Source: Bacillota bacterium
GTDB lineage: Bacteria > Bacillota > UBA4882 > UBA8346
Assembly: GCA_023400055.1 (NCBI GenBank)
Contig: JAEXFN010000031.1
Location: forward strand, 1 to 64,000
DNA: 64,000 nt
Direction: 5' to 3'
Position 1 is the first letter of the stretch; every line of letters starts with the position of its first letter. The notes under the pieces were generated by a model. It was given only the letters and a program-made list of their open reading frames with translations, did no database searches and was not told the origin of the DNA. This document shows, in pieces, positions 18,018-27,489 of the stretch. The position numbers and the translations under genes are program-made.

Positions 18018-20432
18018 ATGGAAAAGAAGGAAGTCTTACGGATAAGCGGCATGTCCTGCGCGGCCTGCGCCGCCAGGATCGAAAAGGGATTGGCGAAGCT
18101 TCCCGGCGTCAAGCAAGCCGCGGTTAACTTCGCCACCGAAAAAGCGACCGTCGCTTATGACAGCGATCTGGCCTCAAGCCGACAGTTGGCGGAGACCGTC
18201 GCCAAACTGGGCTACGGTGTGATCGAACCGGCGCCCCCGGCAGGAAAGGTAAGTTTAAAGATTACCGGGATGACTTGCGCGGCTTGCGCCGGCCGGATCG
18301 AGCGCAAGCTCAGCAAGACCAATGGCGTGAGCAAAGCCGCGGTCAATCTGGCTACCGAGAAAGCCACGGTCGAATACGACAGTGCGCTGGTGAAGGTCTC
18401 CGAACTGGTGGCGGCGGTTACTGCCCTGGGCTATGGCGCTGAATTGGAGCAGGAGTTGAACGAGGACCGCGAAAAAGCGGCGCGGGAGAAAGAGATCAAG
18501 CGGCTGCGCTGGGAACTGATCATCTCGGCGGCCTTGAGCTCGCCGCTAATCCTGGCGATGCTGCTGACCCTGTTCAATATCAATATTCAGTTGCTGCATG
18601 ATTGGCGTTTCCAGCTCATTCTGGCGACCCCGATCCAGTTTGGTATCGGCTACCGATTTTACAGGAATGCCTATCATGCCTTGCGGGCCAAGAGCCCCAA
18701 TATGGATGTGCTGATCGCCATGGGTACCAGCGCGGCCTATCTGTACAGCGTTTATAACGCCTTTTTCCAGAAGCCGATGCCGGGAACGATGATGAAAGAC
18801 CTGTATTTTGAGGCGGCGGGCACCATTATTACCCTGATCCTGCTCGGCAAGTACTTCGAAGCGGTGGCCAAGGGCAAGACCTCCGAGGCCATTAAGAAAC
18901 TGATGGGCTTGCGGGCCAAAACGGCGCGGGTGATTCGTGACGGGGTGGAGGCCGACATTCCCATCGCGGAAGTGGTGGTCGGCGACGTGGTCGTGGTTCG
19001 CCCCGGCGAAAAGGTTCCGGTCGACGGGCGGATCGTCGAGGGCAACTCGGCGGTGGATGAATCGATGCTGACCGGCGAGAGCCTGCCTGTGGAGAAGCAG
19101 GCCGGCGACACCGTCATCGGCGCGACCATCAACAAGTTCGGCACCTTCAAGTTCGAAGCCACCAAGATCGGCAAGGACACGGTGCTATCACAGATCATCA
19201 AGATGGTGGAGGATGCGCAAGGCTCCAAGGCACCGATCCAGAAGATCGCCGATCAGGTATCCGGCGTCTTCGTCCCGATCGTGCTCGGCATTGCCGCGGT
19301 GACCTTCCTGGTCTGGGCTTTCGGCGATTATAACTTGAAAATGGGCATCGTCAGTGCCGTGGCGGTGCTGGTTATCGCCTGCCCCTGCGCTCTGGGTCTG
19401 GCGACTCCCACCGCCATTATGGTGGGAACTGGCAAGGGGGCGGAGAACGGCATCCTGATCAAGGGCGGAGAACACCTGGAGAAAGCTTATAAGATTAACG
19501 CGGTGGTTCTGGATAAGACCGGCACCATCACCAAGGGACAACCGGAGGTCACCGACACCATCCCGCTGATCGAGGGGTTGGAACCGGGCGAGTTGTTGCG
19601 GCTGGCCGCGGTCGCCGAAAAGCAATCGGAGCACCCTTTGGGAGCGGCCATCGTGGCCCAGGGCAAAAAGGCCTTTGGCGCGCTGGACGATCCCGAACGG
19701 TTTGAGGCCATTCCCGGGCAGGGCATTGCTACCGTCATCGGGGGCCAGCAGATCTTGATCGGTACCCGCAAACTTATGGCTGAGCACGACATCGACTGCC
19801 AAACGAACGAAGCGAAGGCCACTGAGCTGGAGAACGCCGGCAAGACCGTGATGTTCCTGGCGCGCGACGGCCAATTGGCCGGCTTGCTGGCCGTGGCCGA
19901 CGTGGTGAAGGAAAGTTCGGCGGCGGCCATCGCCGATCTGCAAAAGCTGGGGATCGAGGTTTATATGCTGACCGGCGACAATCAGCGGACTGCCCAAGCC
20001 ATCGCCAGACAAGTGGGAATCACCCAGGTACTGGCCGAGGTGCTGCCGGAACACAAGGCAGACGAGGTCGACAAGCTCAAGCGGGCCGGAAAAGTGGTGG
20101 CGATGGTCGGCGACGGGATCAATGACGCGCCGGCGCTAGCCACCGCCGACATCGGCATGGCCATCGGCACCGGCACCGACATCGCCATGGAGGCGGCGGA
20201 CATCACCCTGATGCGCGGCGATCTGCAGGCGATTCCCACCGCGATCCGGCTCTCTCGCAAGACGATGCTGAAGATCAAGCAGAACCTCTTCTGGGCGTTC
20301 TTCTACAACTCGATCGGCATTCCCTTTGCCGCCCTGGGGCTGTTGAACCCGGTCATCGCCGGCGGCGCGATGGCTTTCAGCTCGGTATCGGTGGTCACCA
20401 ATTCGTTGAGCCTGAAACGGTTTAAAGGCTGA
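18018..20432 (+). CDS. copA: Copper-exporting P1B-type ATPase CopA
   Basis: An 804-residue P-type ATPase. Two N-terminal HMA domains carry GMSCAAC and GMTCAAC. The actuator motif TGES lies near residue 351, the copper-selective ACPCALGLATP near 453, the phosphorylated Asp in DKTGTITKG near 497, SEHPLG in the nucleotide domain, and GDGINDAPAL near 696. The last helices have YNSIGIP and MAFSSVSVVTNSL, which complete the Cu(I) site. It exports Cu(I) using ATP. RBS GAGGAG precedes ATG 18018. The upstream fusion protein suggests one copper-resistance module. Confidence 0.97.
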   Translation: MEKKEVLRISGMSCAACAARIEKGLAKLPGVKQAAVNFATEKATVAYDSDLASSRQLAETVAKLGYGVIEPAPPAGKVSLKITGMTCAACAGRIERKLSKTNGVSKAAVNLATEKATVEYDSALVKVSELVAAVTALGYGAELEQELNEDREKAAREKEIKRLRWELIISAALSSPLILAMLLTLFNINIQLLHDWRFQLILATPIQFGIGYRFYRNAYHALRAKSPNMDVLIAMGTSAAYLYSVYNAFFQKPMPGTMMKDLYFEAAGTIITLILLGKYFEAVAKGKTSEAIKKLMGLRAKTARVIRDGVEADIPIAEVVVGDVVVVRPGEKVPVDGRIVEGNSAVDESMLTGESLPVEKQAGDTVIGATINKFGTFKFEATKIGKDTVLSQIIKMVEDAQGSKAPIQKIADQVSGVFVPIVLGIAAVTFLVWAFGDYNLKMGIVSAVAVLVIACPCALGLATPTAIMVGTGKGAENGILIKGGEHLEKAYKINAVVLDKTGTITKGQPEVTDTIPLIEGLEPGELLRLAAVAEKQSEHPLGAAIVAQGKKAFGALDDPERFEAIPGQGIATVIGGQQILIGTRKLMAEHDIDCQTNEAKATELENAGKTVMFLARDGQLAGLLAVADVVKESSAAAIADLQKLGIEVYMLTGDNQRTAQAIARQVGITQVLAEVLPEHKADEVDKLKRAGKVVAMVGDGINDAPALATADIGMAIGTGTDIAMEAADITLMRGDLQAIPTAIRLSRKTMLKIKQNLFWAFFYNSIGIPFAALGLLNPVIAGGAMAFSSVSVVTNSLSLKRFKG

Positions 20433-20476
20433 ATTCGGTTTTAGATTATCGTTTCCGAATGACGTTTGACGTTACA

Positions 20477-20518
20477 AAACGAACCCAATGACAGGTATTG
20501 GGTTCGTTTTTATTTTTT
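20477..20518 (+). terminator. Terminator of copA
   Basis: A perfect 13-bp stem aaacgaacccaat/attgggttcgttt, seven-base loop, followed by TTATTTTTT. Confidence 0.95.
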
Positions 20519-20594
20519 GGGTTGTAAATGGCCAAAATGGCAAGAAATACGCTGGCTGGCTTATGGATGGCACGGCAACAAAAATTTTAAGGAA

Positions 20595-20654
20595 TTGACA
20601 AAGAAATGAAAAAGACTTATATTAAATGTAAGCGCTTTCATGAAAACGCTTACA
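20595..20654 (+). promoter_or_regulatory. Strong promoter with two back-to-back cre/LacI-type operators
   Basis: TTGACA (20595-20600), 17-bp spacer, TATATT (20618-20623). TGTAAGCGCTTTCA (20627-20640) abuts TGAAAACGCTTACA (20641-20654); each fits the CcpA cre consensus and the pair is a palindrome with one mismatch. Binding here would cover the transcription start, so carbon catabolite repression or control by the cluster's own LacI protein is expected. Confidence 0.85.
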
Positions 20655-20765
20655 AAATGGTCGGCGTTTATTTTTCTTTTAAATCGGTTCCGAAAGGAAG
20701 TGAGAGCCAAAGCAAATGGCAGGAAGTTTAAAGCAGGCCATTAATCCAAAGAAGGGGAGAAGAAA

Positions 20766-22046
20766 ATGAAGAAAAGATCAACATTGCTTTTTTTGCTTGT
20801 TTGCGGTTTGATCATCTGGTTAAGCGGCAGCATCAGCATGGCCGGCCCGACCGAGATCAACTACTACATGTGGCAGGATCCCACCTATCAATCGATCGTC
20901 GACGCTTATAACGCCAGTCAGAAAGAGGTCGTAGTCAAACCGGTGATCGTGCCGTCCGCCGATTATGAAACCAAGATCGTAACCATGCTGGCCGGTGGCG
21001 CCGATATCGATTGTTATATGCAAAAACGACAAACCGATATGTTCCCGCAGTTCAAAAACGGCTTCATCGAACCGTTGAACAATTATATTAAGACCGACAA
21101 ATACGACCTGAAATCGATCAAAGCTTATGCGCCGCAAATCACCGTCAATGGAAAGGTGCTGGCCATTCCGTTCCGCGGTGCTGGCTATTACACCTACTAT
21201 AACAAGAAAATCTTCGCCAAGGCCGGCGTCCCCACTCCCGATCAATATGTGAAGAAAGGCGAATGGACCTGGGATAAGTTCGCCGAGGTTGCCAAGAAGA
21301 TCTCCTCGGGCGACGGCAAGATCTACGGCGGATCGCTGTACAGCTGGCCGATGTTCGGCGCCTTACCGATGATTCAAGAGAATAAACAGTTCATTACCAG
21401 TAAAGGCAAAATCGATATCGATCCGAAAGTGTTGTCCTATAGCATTAAAATGCGCCGCGATCTGGAGAAAGCCAAGGCGATCATGTCGCTGGCCGAGCTG
21501 AAAGCCACCAAAGTCCATTATTCCAAGGGCTTCTACGACGGTACTGTCGGAATGCTGATCATCGGCGAATGGTTCCCGGGAATGATGGTCGCCGGAAGAG
21601 ATCAAAAACTCTACAAAGATTACGGCTGGAATGACTGGGCCATCACCCGGATGCCCTGCAACAGTTCCAAGTATGTCACGGTCGGCGCCAGCACTTTCAA
21701 CCATATCTACAGCCGTTCCAAGAAGAAGGCGGCCGCCTTCAAGTTCATCTCCTGGATGGGCAGTTCCGAAGGCGCCAAGATCGTGGCCCGCAATGGTTTC
21801 CTGCCGCCGTTGGTCGACGCCGGCGTAAAAACTGAACTGGCCAAGGTCGTTCCGGATACCGAATCCCTCAACTATCTGATCGAAACCGCGCCGCGGATCG
21901 CGCCCTGGTATACCCCGGTGGGTTCGCAGGTCGAGGCGGCCCTGGGCAACGAGCTGGAGAAGTACCTTTCCTCCGATATGACGGAGGCCGCGTTTGTCAA
22001 GGAATTCAGAGCCCAATTGGGCGAGATCGCCAAGTCCAATCAATAG
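20766..22046 (+). CDS. Extracellular sugar-binding protein (family 1) for the glucuronide-type cluster
   Basis: A 426-residue family 1 solute-binding protein of a CUT1 importer. The signal peptide (residues 1-27) ends near ISMA|GP; its single Cys lies mid-helix and is not a lipobox. The mature part has the usual early segment (SADYETKIVTMLAGGADID) and a hinge region TYYNKKIFAKAGV followed by GEWTWDKFAEVAKK. Transcription from the cre-controlled promoter begins about 130 bases upstream. A perfect hairpin follows the stop. Confidence 0.9.
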   Translation: MKKRSTLLFLLVCGLIIWLSGSISMAGPTEINYYMWQDPTYQSIVDAYNASQKEVVVKPVIVPSADYETKIVTMLAGGADIDCYMQKRQTDMFPQFKNGFIEPLNNYIKTDKYDLKSIKAYAPQITVNGKVLAIPFRGAGYYTYYNKKIFAKAGVPTPDQYVKKGEWTWDKFAEVAKKISSGDGKIYGGSLYSWPMFGALPMIQENKQFITSKGKIDIDPKVLSYSIKMRRDLEKAKAIMSLAELKATKVHYSKGFYDGTVGMLIIGEWFPGMMVAGRDQKLYKDYGWNDWAITRMPCNSSKYVTVGASTFNHIYSRSKKKAAAFKFISWMGSSEGAKIVARNGFLPPLVDAGVKTELAKVVPDTESLNYLIETAPRIAPWYTPVGSQVEAALGNELEKYLSSDMTEAAFVKEFRAQLGEIAKSNQ

Positions 22047-22081
22047 GATACGAGCATTGGCTCACTGATTTTGCTTCCGCG

Positions 22082-22114
22082 ACGGAGCTTCGGCCCAGCC
22101 GAAGCTCCGTTTTG
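22082..22114 (+). terminator. Hairpin after the binding-protein gene
   Basis: Perfect 12-bp stem acggagcttcgg/ccgaagctccgt with loop cccag, followed by TTTTG. The permease gene begins 17 bases later, so it acts as a partial terminator or RNA stabiliser. Confidence 0.75.
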
Positions 22115-22130
22115 AAGAAAGGTGATGATG

Positions 22131-23030
22131 ATGGCGGGTAGCGACTCTAAATCCAGCCCCTGGCTGGTAGTGGCGGCATTTTTATTGCCCAGCTTCATTG
22201 GCTTTTTCCTCTTTGTGTTGCTTCCGATGCTGGCGACGGTGGGGTTAGCTTTCACGGACTACTCCGGAGGGTTCACTTTCCAATGGATAGGACTGAAGAA
22301 TTTTTGGCAGGCCTTCGGCAGTTCCGATTTTCTCCACGCCATGATCAACACGGTCGAGTTTACTGTGGTTTCGGTGGTGGCTCAAATCGTGCTCGGTTTC
22401 TGCTTCGCGATCTTGTTGAACAAGAAGGTCATCGGCAGGAATTTTTTCCGGGCGGTAATCTTCCTACCGGTGGTCTTGTCGATGGTCGCCATCTCGCTGG
22501 TGTTCATGGTGATCCTCCATCCCACCAAGGGACCGGTCAACGGGTTCCTGGCTTCACTCGGGATGGCGCCGATTCCCTGGCTGACCAGTCCGAAAACGGC
22601 TTTGCTAACCATCATTCTGGTGACCATCTGGCAGTCCTTCGGCTATTATATGATTCTCTTCCTCAGCGGCCTGCAAGCGATCAATCTCGAGCTTTATGAG
22701 GCGGCCGAGATCGACGGGGCCAATAAATTGCGGCAATTATGGAATATCACCATTCCCATGCTCAGCCCGACCACTTTTTTCTGTGTGATCATGGCGATCA
22801 TCAATTCCTTCAAGGTGTTCGACCCGGTCTTCGTGATGACCGGCGGCCAGTTGGGCGGCGGCCCGGGCGGGTCCACCACGGTGATGGTCTTTGATATCTA
22901 TAAAAATGCGTTTTCTTACTATAAGATGGGCTATGCCTCGGCGGAAGCCATGATTTTGTTGCTCATCGTTCTGGCCGTGACGATCATTCAATATCGGGGG
23001 CAGCGGAAATGGGTTACCTACGATCTGTAG
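22131..23030 (+). CDS. Sugar ABC importer permease 1 (MalF/UgpA type)
   Basis: About 299 residues with six membrane helices and the CUT1 coupling loop EAAEIDGANKLRQLWNITIP, which docks on the ATPase. Several in-frame starts are clustered (GTG 22122, ATG 22125, 22128, 22131); ATG 22131 has the best spacing from AAAGG. It pairs with the permease encoded next. No ATPase gene belongs to this cluster. Confidence 0.92.
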   Translation: MAGSDSKSSPWLVVAAFLLPSFIGFFLFVLLPMLATVGLAFTDYSGGFTFQWIGLKNFWQAFGSSDFLHAMINTVEFTVVSVVAQIVLGFCFAILLNKKVIGRNFFRAVIFLPVVLSMVAISLVFMVILHPTKGPVNGFLASLGMAPIPWLTSPKTALLTIILVTIWQSFGYYMILFLSGLQAINLELYEAAEIDGANKLRQLWNITIPMLSPTTFFCVIMAIINSFKVFDPVFVMTGGQLGGGPGGSTTVMVFDIYKNAFSYYKMGYASAEAMILLLIVLAVTIIQYRGQRKWVTYDL

Positions 23031-23084
23031 GCCGCGGCGCGGCGTCTCCCGTGAAGCCCTTTGTGAAGGAGGTTTATAAGCGCT

Positions 23085-23954
23085 ATGACGCAAGCGAATG
23101 CGAATAGCCCCGGGAAAAGATTGGACCGGCGCCGGACCGACGAGTCCGCCTTGAGCACCGTGGCGATCTATGCGGCGTTGATCGTGGCCGCGGCCCTGAT
23201 CATCCTGCCGCTGCTGCTGATGATCTCCGCCGCTTTTAAGACGGAGTCGGAAATCTTCGATTATCCGGTGAAAATGATTCCGGAGCATTTTATCTGGGGC
23301 AATTTTCAGCAGTTGCTGAAGACATTCCCAATTTATATCTATAACTCGGTGAAGGTGACCGTTTTGATCACCGTGGTCCAGGTGGTCACCGCGACGACCG
23401 GAGCCTATGCCTTCGCCAAGCTGCGGTGGAAAGGCCGGGACGCGCTGTTTATGATCTATATCGCCTCGATCATGGTGCCGCAACAGGTGACGATCATCCC
23501 GCAGTTTATCATGGTCCGCAACATGGGACTCTACGACACGCACCTGGCGCTGATCCTGTTGGGTTCCTTCACCGCGTTCGGCACGTTCTTAGTAAAACAG
23601 TACTTTATGACCATCCCCGATTCGTTGCTGGAAGCGGCGCGGATCGACGGCGCCAACGATTTCGTAATCTTCGGCAAGGTCATGCTGCCGCTGGCCAAGC
23701 CGGTCATCGCGGCGCAGATCATCTTTTCTTTCCGGTTCTTCTGGAATGATTTCTTTACGCCCATGATCTACCTTTCGAAAGATAATCTGAAGACGATCCC
23801 CTTGGGGATGTCCGACTTTATCACTCAATATACGACCTATTACGGGCCACAGATGGCGGCCTGCGTTATCTCGGTCATTCCGGTGCTAATCATATTCCTG
23901 GCGGCCCAGAAATATTTTGTGCAAGGGATCGCCGCCGGCGGGGTCAAGGGTTGA
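23085..23954 (+). CDS. Sugar ABC importer permease 2 (MalG type)
   Basis: A 289-residue permease with an Arg-rich cytoplasmic N-terminus (residues 1-22), six helices and the coupling loop EAARIDGANDFVIFGKVMLP. The C-terminus FVQGIAAGGVKG is typical for MalG-like partners. AAGGAGG lies before ATG 23085. It completes the membrane part of the importer; the hydrolase gene follows. Confidence 0.93.
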   Translation: MTQANANSPGKRLDRRRTDESALSTVAIYAALIVAAALIILPLLLMISAAFKTESEIFDYPVKMIPEHFIWGNFQQLLKTFPIYIYNSVKVTVLITVVQVVTATTGAYAFAKLRWKGRDALFMIYIASIMVPQQVTIIPQFIMVRNMGLYDTHLALILLGSFTAFGTFLVKQYFMTIPDSLLEAARIDGANDFVIFGKVMLPLAKPVIAAQIIFSFRFFWNDFFTPMIYLSKDNLKTIPLGMSDFITQYTTYYGPQMAACVISVIPVLIIFLAAQKYFVQGIAAGGVKG

Positions 23955-24063
23955 GGCGGGTCCGGCTCTTCCCGGTTCGAACGGCCCCGGCCTTGGCGGC
24001 CGGATGACTGTCGCCGCATAAATCATTGCGGTTATCACATCGCTTCGGAAAAGGAGTTATCTC

Positions 24064-25857
24064 ATGCAAACACTGCCCTCCGAGAATCATCAGGATAATA
24101 TTCATAACGAAAATTATTATAAGAAATATAATCTGCAAAACCTGAACCATCAGACGCTAATCTTCACCGAAAACCGGCCGGCGCAGAGTCTGAACGGGAC
24201 CTGGAATTTCACCATCGATCCATACGATACCGGACTGCGGGCCGATTGGAACCGGCTGACCCATCGGGACGCCAACGGCCGGCCGCTGCCCTGGGATTAC
24301 GATTACGACGGCGGCGAGCCGGTGCCGGTGCCCTCTTGCTGGAACGTGCTGCAACCGGAGTACCGTTATTATGAAGGCAGCGCCTGGTACGCCAGGGAGT
24401 TTACTTACCGGCCGGAAGCCCGGGACGAGCGGGTGTTTTTACGGATCGGCGCCGCCAATTACGATACCAAGATCTATCTGAACGAAGCTTTTCTGGGCAA
24501 CCATTACGGCGGCTCGACCCCTTTCTGCGTGGAGCTCACCGGCAGCTTGCGGGAGCATAATGTGCTCCAGGTCTGCGTCAACAATGCCCGGACCACCGAC
24601 CGGGTGCCGATGCGCAATACCGACTGGTTCAACTACGGCGGGATTTACCGCGATGTCGCGCTGTACCGGGTGCCGGCGACCTTTATCAAACGATTCAAGA
24701 TCTATCTGGCGCCGGACGATTCTTACCGCCGCATCCGGGCCGAAGTGACCCTGGACGGTCCCGCCGCCGCCGGAACGCTGCGTCTGGAACTGCCGGAACT
24801 GGGCGTCAGCCGGGAGATCGCCATCAGCGCCGGCCAGGGAAACCTGGAGTTCGAGGCCGCGCCCGAGCTGTGGAGCCCGGATCATCCCAAGCTGTATACG
24901 GTGCGGGCCGAGTACGGAAACGACGCCATCGAATTGCGGGTCGGTTTCCGGCGGATCGCGGTCCGGGGCAGGGAGATCCTGTTGAACGGCGCACCCGTCT
25001 TCCTGAGGGGCGTCTGCGTTCACGAGGACGACGTAAACTTCGGCAAGCTGGCGGATGAAGCCGATCTGCAGCGGCGCTTCGCCGACGCCAAGGAACTGGG
25101 CTGCAATTTCCTGCGGCTGGCCCATTACCCCCACACCGAACGGGCGTCCCAGATCGCCGACGAGTTGGGCTTCCTGCTCTGGGAGGAGATCCCGGTTTAT
25201 TGGGCGATCGACTTCGAAAACCCGGCGACCTTCCAGGATGCCCAGAACCAGCTGCTGGAACTGATCCGGCGCGACGAGAACCGGGCCAGCGTGATCATCT
25301 GGTCGGTGGGTAACGAAAACGCGGCCACCGCGCCGCGGCTCTCTTTCATGAGCCGCCTGGCCGAGACCGCCCGGGAAGCCGATCCCAGCCGGCTGGTTTC
25401 CGCCGCCTGCCTGGTCAATGAGAAGAAAATCAAGATCGAGGATCCGCTGGCCGATTGCCTGGACGTGATCGGCCTTAACGAATATTACGGCTGGTACAAG
25501 CCGGACTTTGCCGAGCTGGCCCAACTGGGCCGCAACTCCGATCCCGGCAAACCGGTGATCATCACCGAAACCGGCGCCGACGCCTTGGACGGCTACCATG
25601 ATGACGCCAGCGTGCTTTTCACCGAGGAGCATATGGCCGAGGTCTACCGGAACCAGGTCGAGTTTGTGAAAGCGACCGATTACATCAAGGGCATGACGCC
25701 GTGGCTTCTTTACGATTTCCAGACGCCGCGCCGGATGAACCGCTATCAGCGGGGCATCAACCGCAAGGGCCTGATCGCGCTGGATAAAAAGACCCGCAAG
25801 GCCGCCTTCTATGTGTTGCAGGCTTTTTACCGCCAAAAGCGGGCGGAAAAGGAGTAA
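24064..25857 (+). CDS. GH2 glycoside hydrolase, probable beta-glucuronidase
   Basis: A 597-residue GH2 enzyme with the three usual parts: sugar-binding jelly roll (about 40-190, WFNYGGIYRDV), immunoglobulin-like domain and TIM barrel. The acid/base Glu is in WSVGNEN and the nucleophile Glu in IITETGAD. Near the C-terminus GINRKGLIAL contains the Asn-x-Lys motif that in beta-glucuronidases contacts the substrate carboxylate. No signal peptide is seen, so it acts inside the cell on imported oligosaccharides or conjugates. RBS AAAAGGAG precedes ATG 24064. A beta-galactosidase remains possible. Confidence 0.82.
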   Translation: MQTLPSENHQDNIHNENYYKKYNLQNLNHQTLIFTENRPAQSLNGTWNFTIDPYDTGLRADWNRLTHRDANGRPLPWDYDYDGGEPVPVPSCWNVLQPEYRYYEGSAWYAREFTYRPEARDERVFLRIGAANYDTKIYLNEAFLGNHYGGSTPFCVELTGSLREHNVLQVCVNNARTTDRVPMRNTDWFNYGGIYRDVALYRVPATFIKRFKIYLAPDDSYRRIRAEVTLDGPAAAGTLRLELPELGVSREIAISAGQGNLEFEAAPELWSPDHPKLYTVRAEYGNDAIELRVGFRRIAVRGREILLNGAPVFLRGVCVHEDDVNFGKLADEADLQRRFADAKELGCNFLRLAHYPHTERASQIADELGFLLWEEIPVYWAIDFENPATFQDAQNQLLELIRRDENRASVIIWSVGNENAATAPRLSFMSRLAETAREADPSRLVSAACLVNEKKIKIEDPLADCLDVIGLNEYYGWYKPDFAELAQLGRNSDPGKPVIITETGADALDGYHDDASVLFTEEHMAEVYRNQVEFVKATDYIKGMTPWLLYDFQTPRRMNRYQRGINRKGLIALDKKTRKAAFYVLQAFYRQKRAEKE

Positions 25858-25962
25858 GACGATCCGGTGGCGCCGCGGATCGCGCTATGTAAAGGTTTTT
25901 CTGTCGTGGCTTCCAAGAAAATGTTATAATGGGAAGAAAATATTTTCGGGTGTAATAAAACC

Positions 25963-26964
25963 ATGAAGATGCAGGATGTCGCGAAATTGGCCGGAGTCTC
26001 CACCGCCACCATCTCCCGGGTGCTCAACCAGCCGGAGATGGTGCGCGAGGAGACCCGTTGTAAAGTCCAGCGGGTGTTGGAACAGACCCAGTATGTGGCC
26101 AACGCCTTTGCTCGGGGTCTGGTGGTCAGCTCGATGAAAACCATCGGGGTATTGACCAATGACATCACTAGCGCCTATGTGGCGTCGATGTTCCATACCA
26201 TCGAACGCCGCTTTACCGAATTCGGATACAATGTAATCCTGGCCAATACCGGGATGGAGCTTGAAAACAAGAAGAAAAGCTTGCGGATGATCCTGGAACG
26301 GCAGGCGGACGCGGTGGTTTTGCTCGGGTCGATGTACAAGGAACGGACCGGCAACGATCACATTCTGCAAGCCGCCGCCAAAGTCCCGGTGCTGATCATC
26401 AATAACTATATTCAGGCCGCCAATGTTTACTCGATCCTCTGCGATGACGCCCACGGCATCCGCGCGGCGGTTCAATACTTGGTCAAGCTGGGGCACCGCC
26501 ATATTTATTACTTTATCGACTCGCGCACTCCGAGCGCATTGGCGAAGTTGAAAGGGTTTCAACAAGGGATGACCGCCAACGGCCTCGACCCGGCCAATGT
26601 GGTCACGATTGCCTGCGATATGGAAGGCGCCGTGAGCGGCCTGTTCGAGCTGATTGCAAAAAAGGTCAAGGTAACGGCGGTGATCTGCGGCGAGGATGTG
26701 ACGGCCATCGGGGTGATGAAGGCCTGCGCCAAATTGAAACTGCGGGTGCCCGAGGATCTGTCGGTGATCGGATATAATAATACCTTCCTGGCGGAGGTGG
26801 CCACGCCTTCGCTCACCGCGGTGGATAACGACCGGATGCGAACCGGGTTGGCGGCCGTCCAGAAACTGTACGATATTTTCCAGGGCAAACCGGTCGTTAA
26901 AAAAACCGTGATTACTCCGACCCTGGTGCTCCGGGAGAGCACCGGACCGGCGCCCGAGCGTTAA
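25963..26964 (+). CDS. LacI-family regulator of the beta-glucuronidase cluster
   Basis: A 333-residue LacI/GalR regulator: helix-turn-helix MQDVAKLAGVSTATISRVLN, hinge FARGLVVSSMKTIGVL and a periplasmic-binding-like effector domain with DLSVIGYNNTFLAE near the end. It most likely controls the importer and hydrolase operon, whose promoter holds two LacI-type operators. The start lies at ATG 25963 or 25969; only a weak RBS is seen. A terminator follows at 27023. Confidence 0.93.
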   Translation: MKMQDVAKLAGVSTATISRVLNQPEMVREETRCKVQRVLEQTQYVANAFARGLVVSSMKTIGVLTNDITSAYVASMFHTIERRFTEFGYNVILANTGMELENKKKSLRMILERQADAVVLLGSMYKERTGNDHILQAAAKVPVLIINNYIQAANVYSILCDDAHGIRAAVQYLVKLGHRHIYYFIDSRTPSALAKLKGFQQGMTANGLDPANVVTIACDMEGAVSGLFELIAKKVKVTAVICGEDVTAIGVMKACAKLKLRVPEDLSVIGYNNTFLAEVATPSLTAVDNDRMRTGLAAVQKLYDIFQGKPVVKKTVITPTLVLRESTGPAPER

Positions 26965-27022
26965 AACGCGAGGGATCCGGCGCCCTGATGCCGGTCTCCC
27001 GATTCAATCGCAAATTTTTTTC

Positions 27023-27052
27023 AAAAACCGCCGCCATCGCCGCGGTTTTTTT
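27023..27052 (+). terminator. Terminator after the LacI gene
   Basis: aaaaaccgc/gcggttttt stem with a loop of about ten bases, followed by a T-run. Confidence 0.85.
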
Positions 27053-27258
27053 ATGCCGGAAACCGCCTGAAATTCCCCGCTTCCGCCCGTTAATCCCCGG
27101 AAAGCGCCGCACCCGTCCGGCCCGCGCCTCCTTTTGAATGAAAACGGTTCTTTTTTCCACCCTAGCTGCCTTTTACCCGGAAAGTCTAGGAAAATTTTTG
27201 AAGGAAACCCAGCAAGTGTAGAGAACAACTGAGTATATCAACATTTTAGGAGGTTGAA

Positions 27259-27453
27259 ATGGGCAAACGGATAAAAATCCCGGGACAGCTGGCGTTGGAC
27301 CTCGATTTAAGTTACTTCAGCCGGCTCAAAGATTTCGAAGAGCAGATGAGCTGTTACGAAGAGTCCACCCGCTACTTTTTGAGTGGGGCCGACGCCATCC
27401 CCGAGCGGCCATCCGTTCCGGAACGGCGCGTCCGCAAACCGGAAGTGGCTTGA
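27259..27453 (+). CDS. 64-residue protein of unknown function
   Basis: A short frame with an excellent RBS (TTTTAGGAGGTTGAA before ATG). The product has a charged, probably helical N-terminal half (KIPGQLALDLDLSYFSRL, FEEQMSCYEEST) and an Arg/Pro-rich end. No family is recognised. It converges with Ku, separated by 36 bases. The RBS and balanced composition favour a real gene. Confidence 0.6.
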   Translation: MGKRIKIPGQLALDLDLSYFSRLKDFEEQMSCYEESTRYFLSGADAIPERPSVPERRVRKPEVA

Positions 27454-27489
27454 AGATAATCGGCGCCGCCGGCGTCGTTCCCGTTCCCG

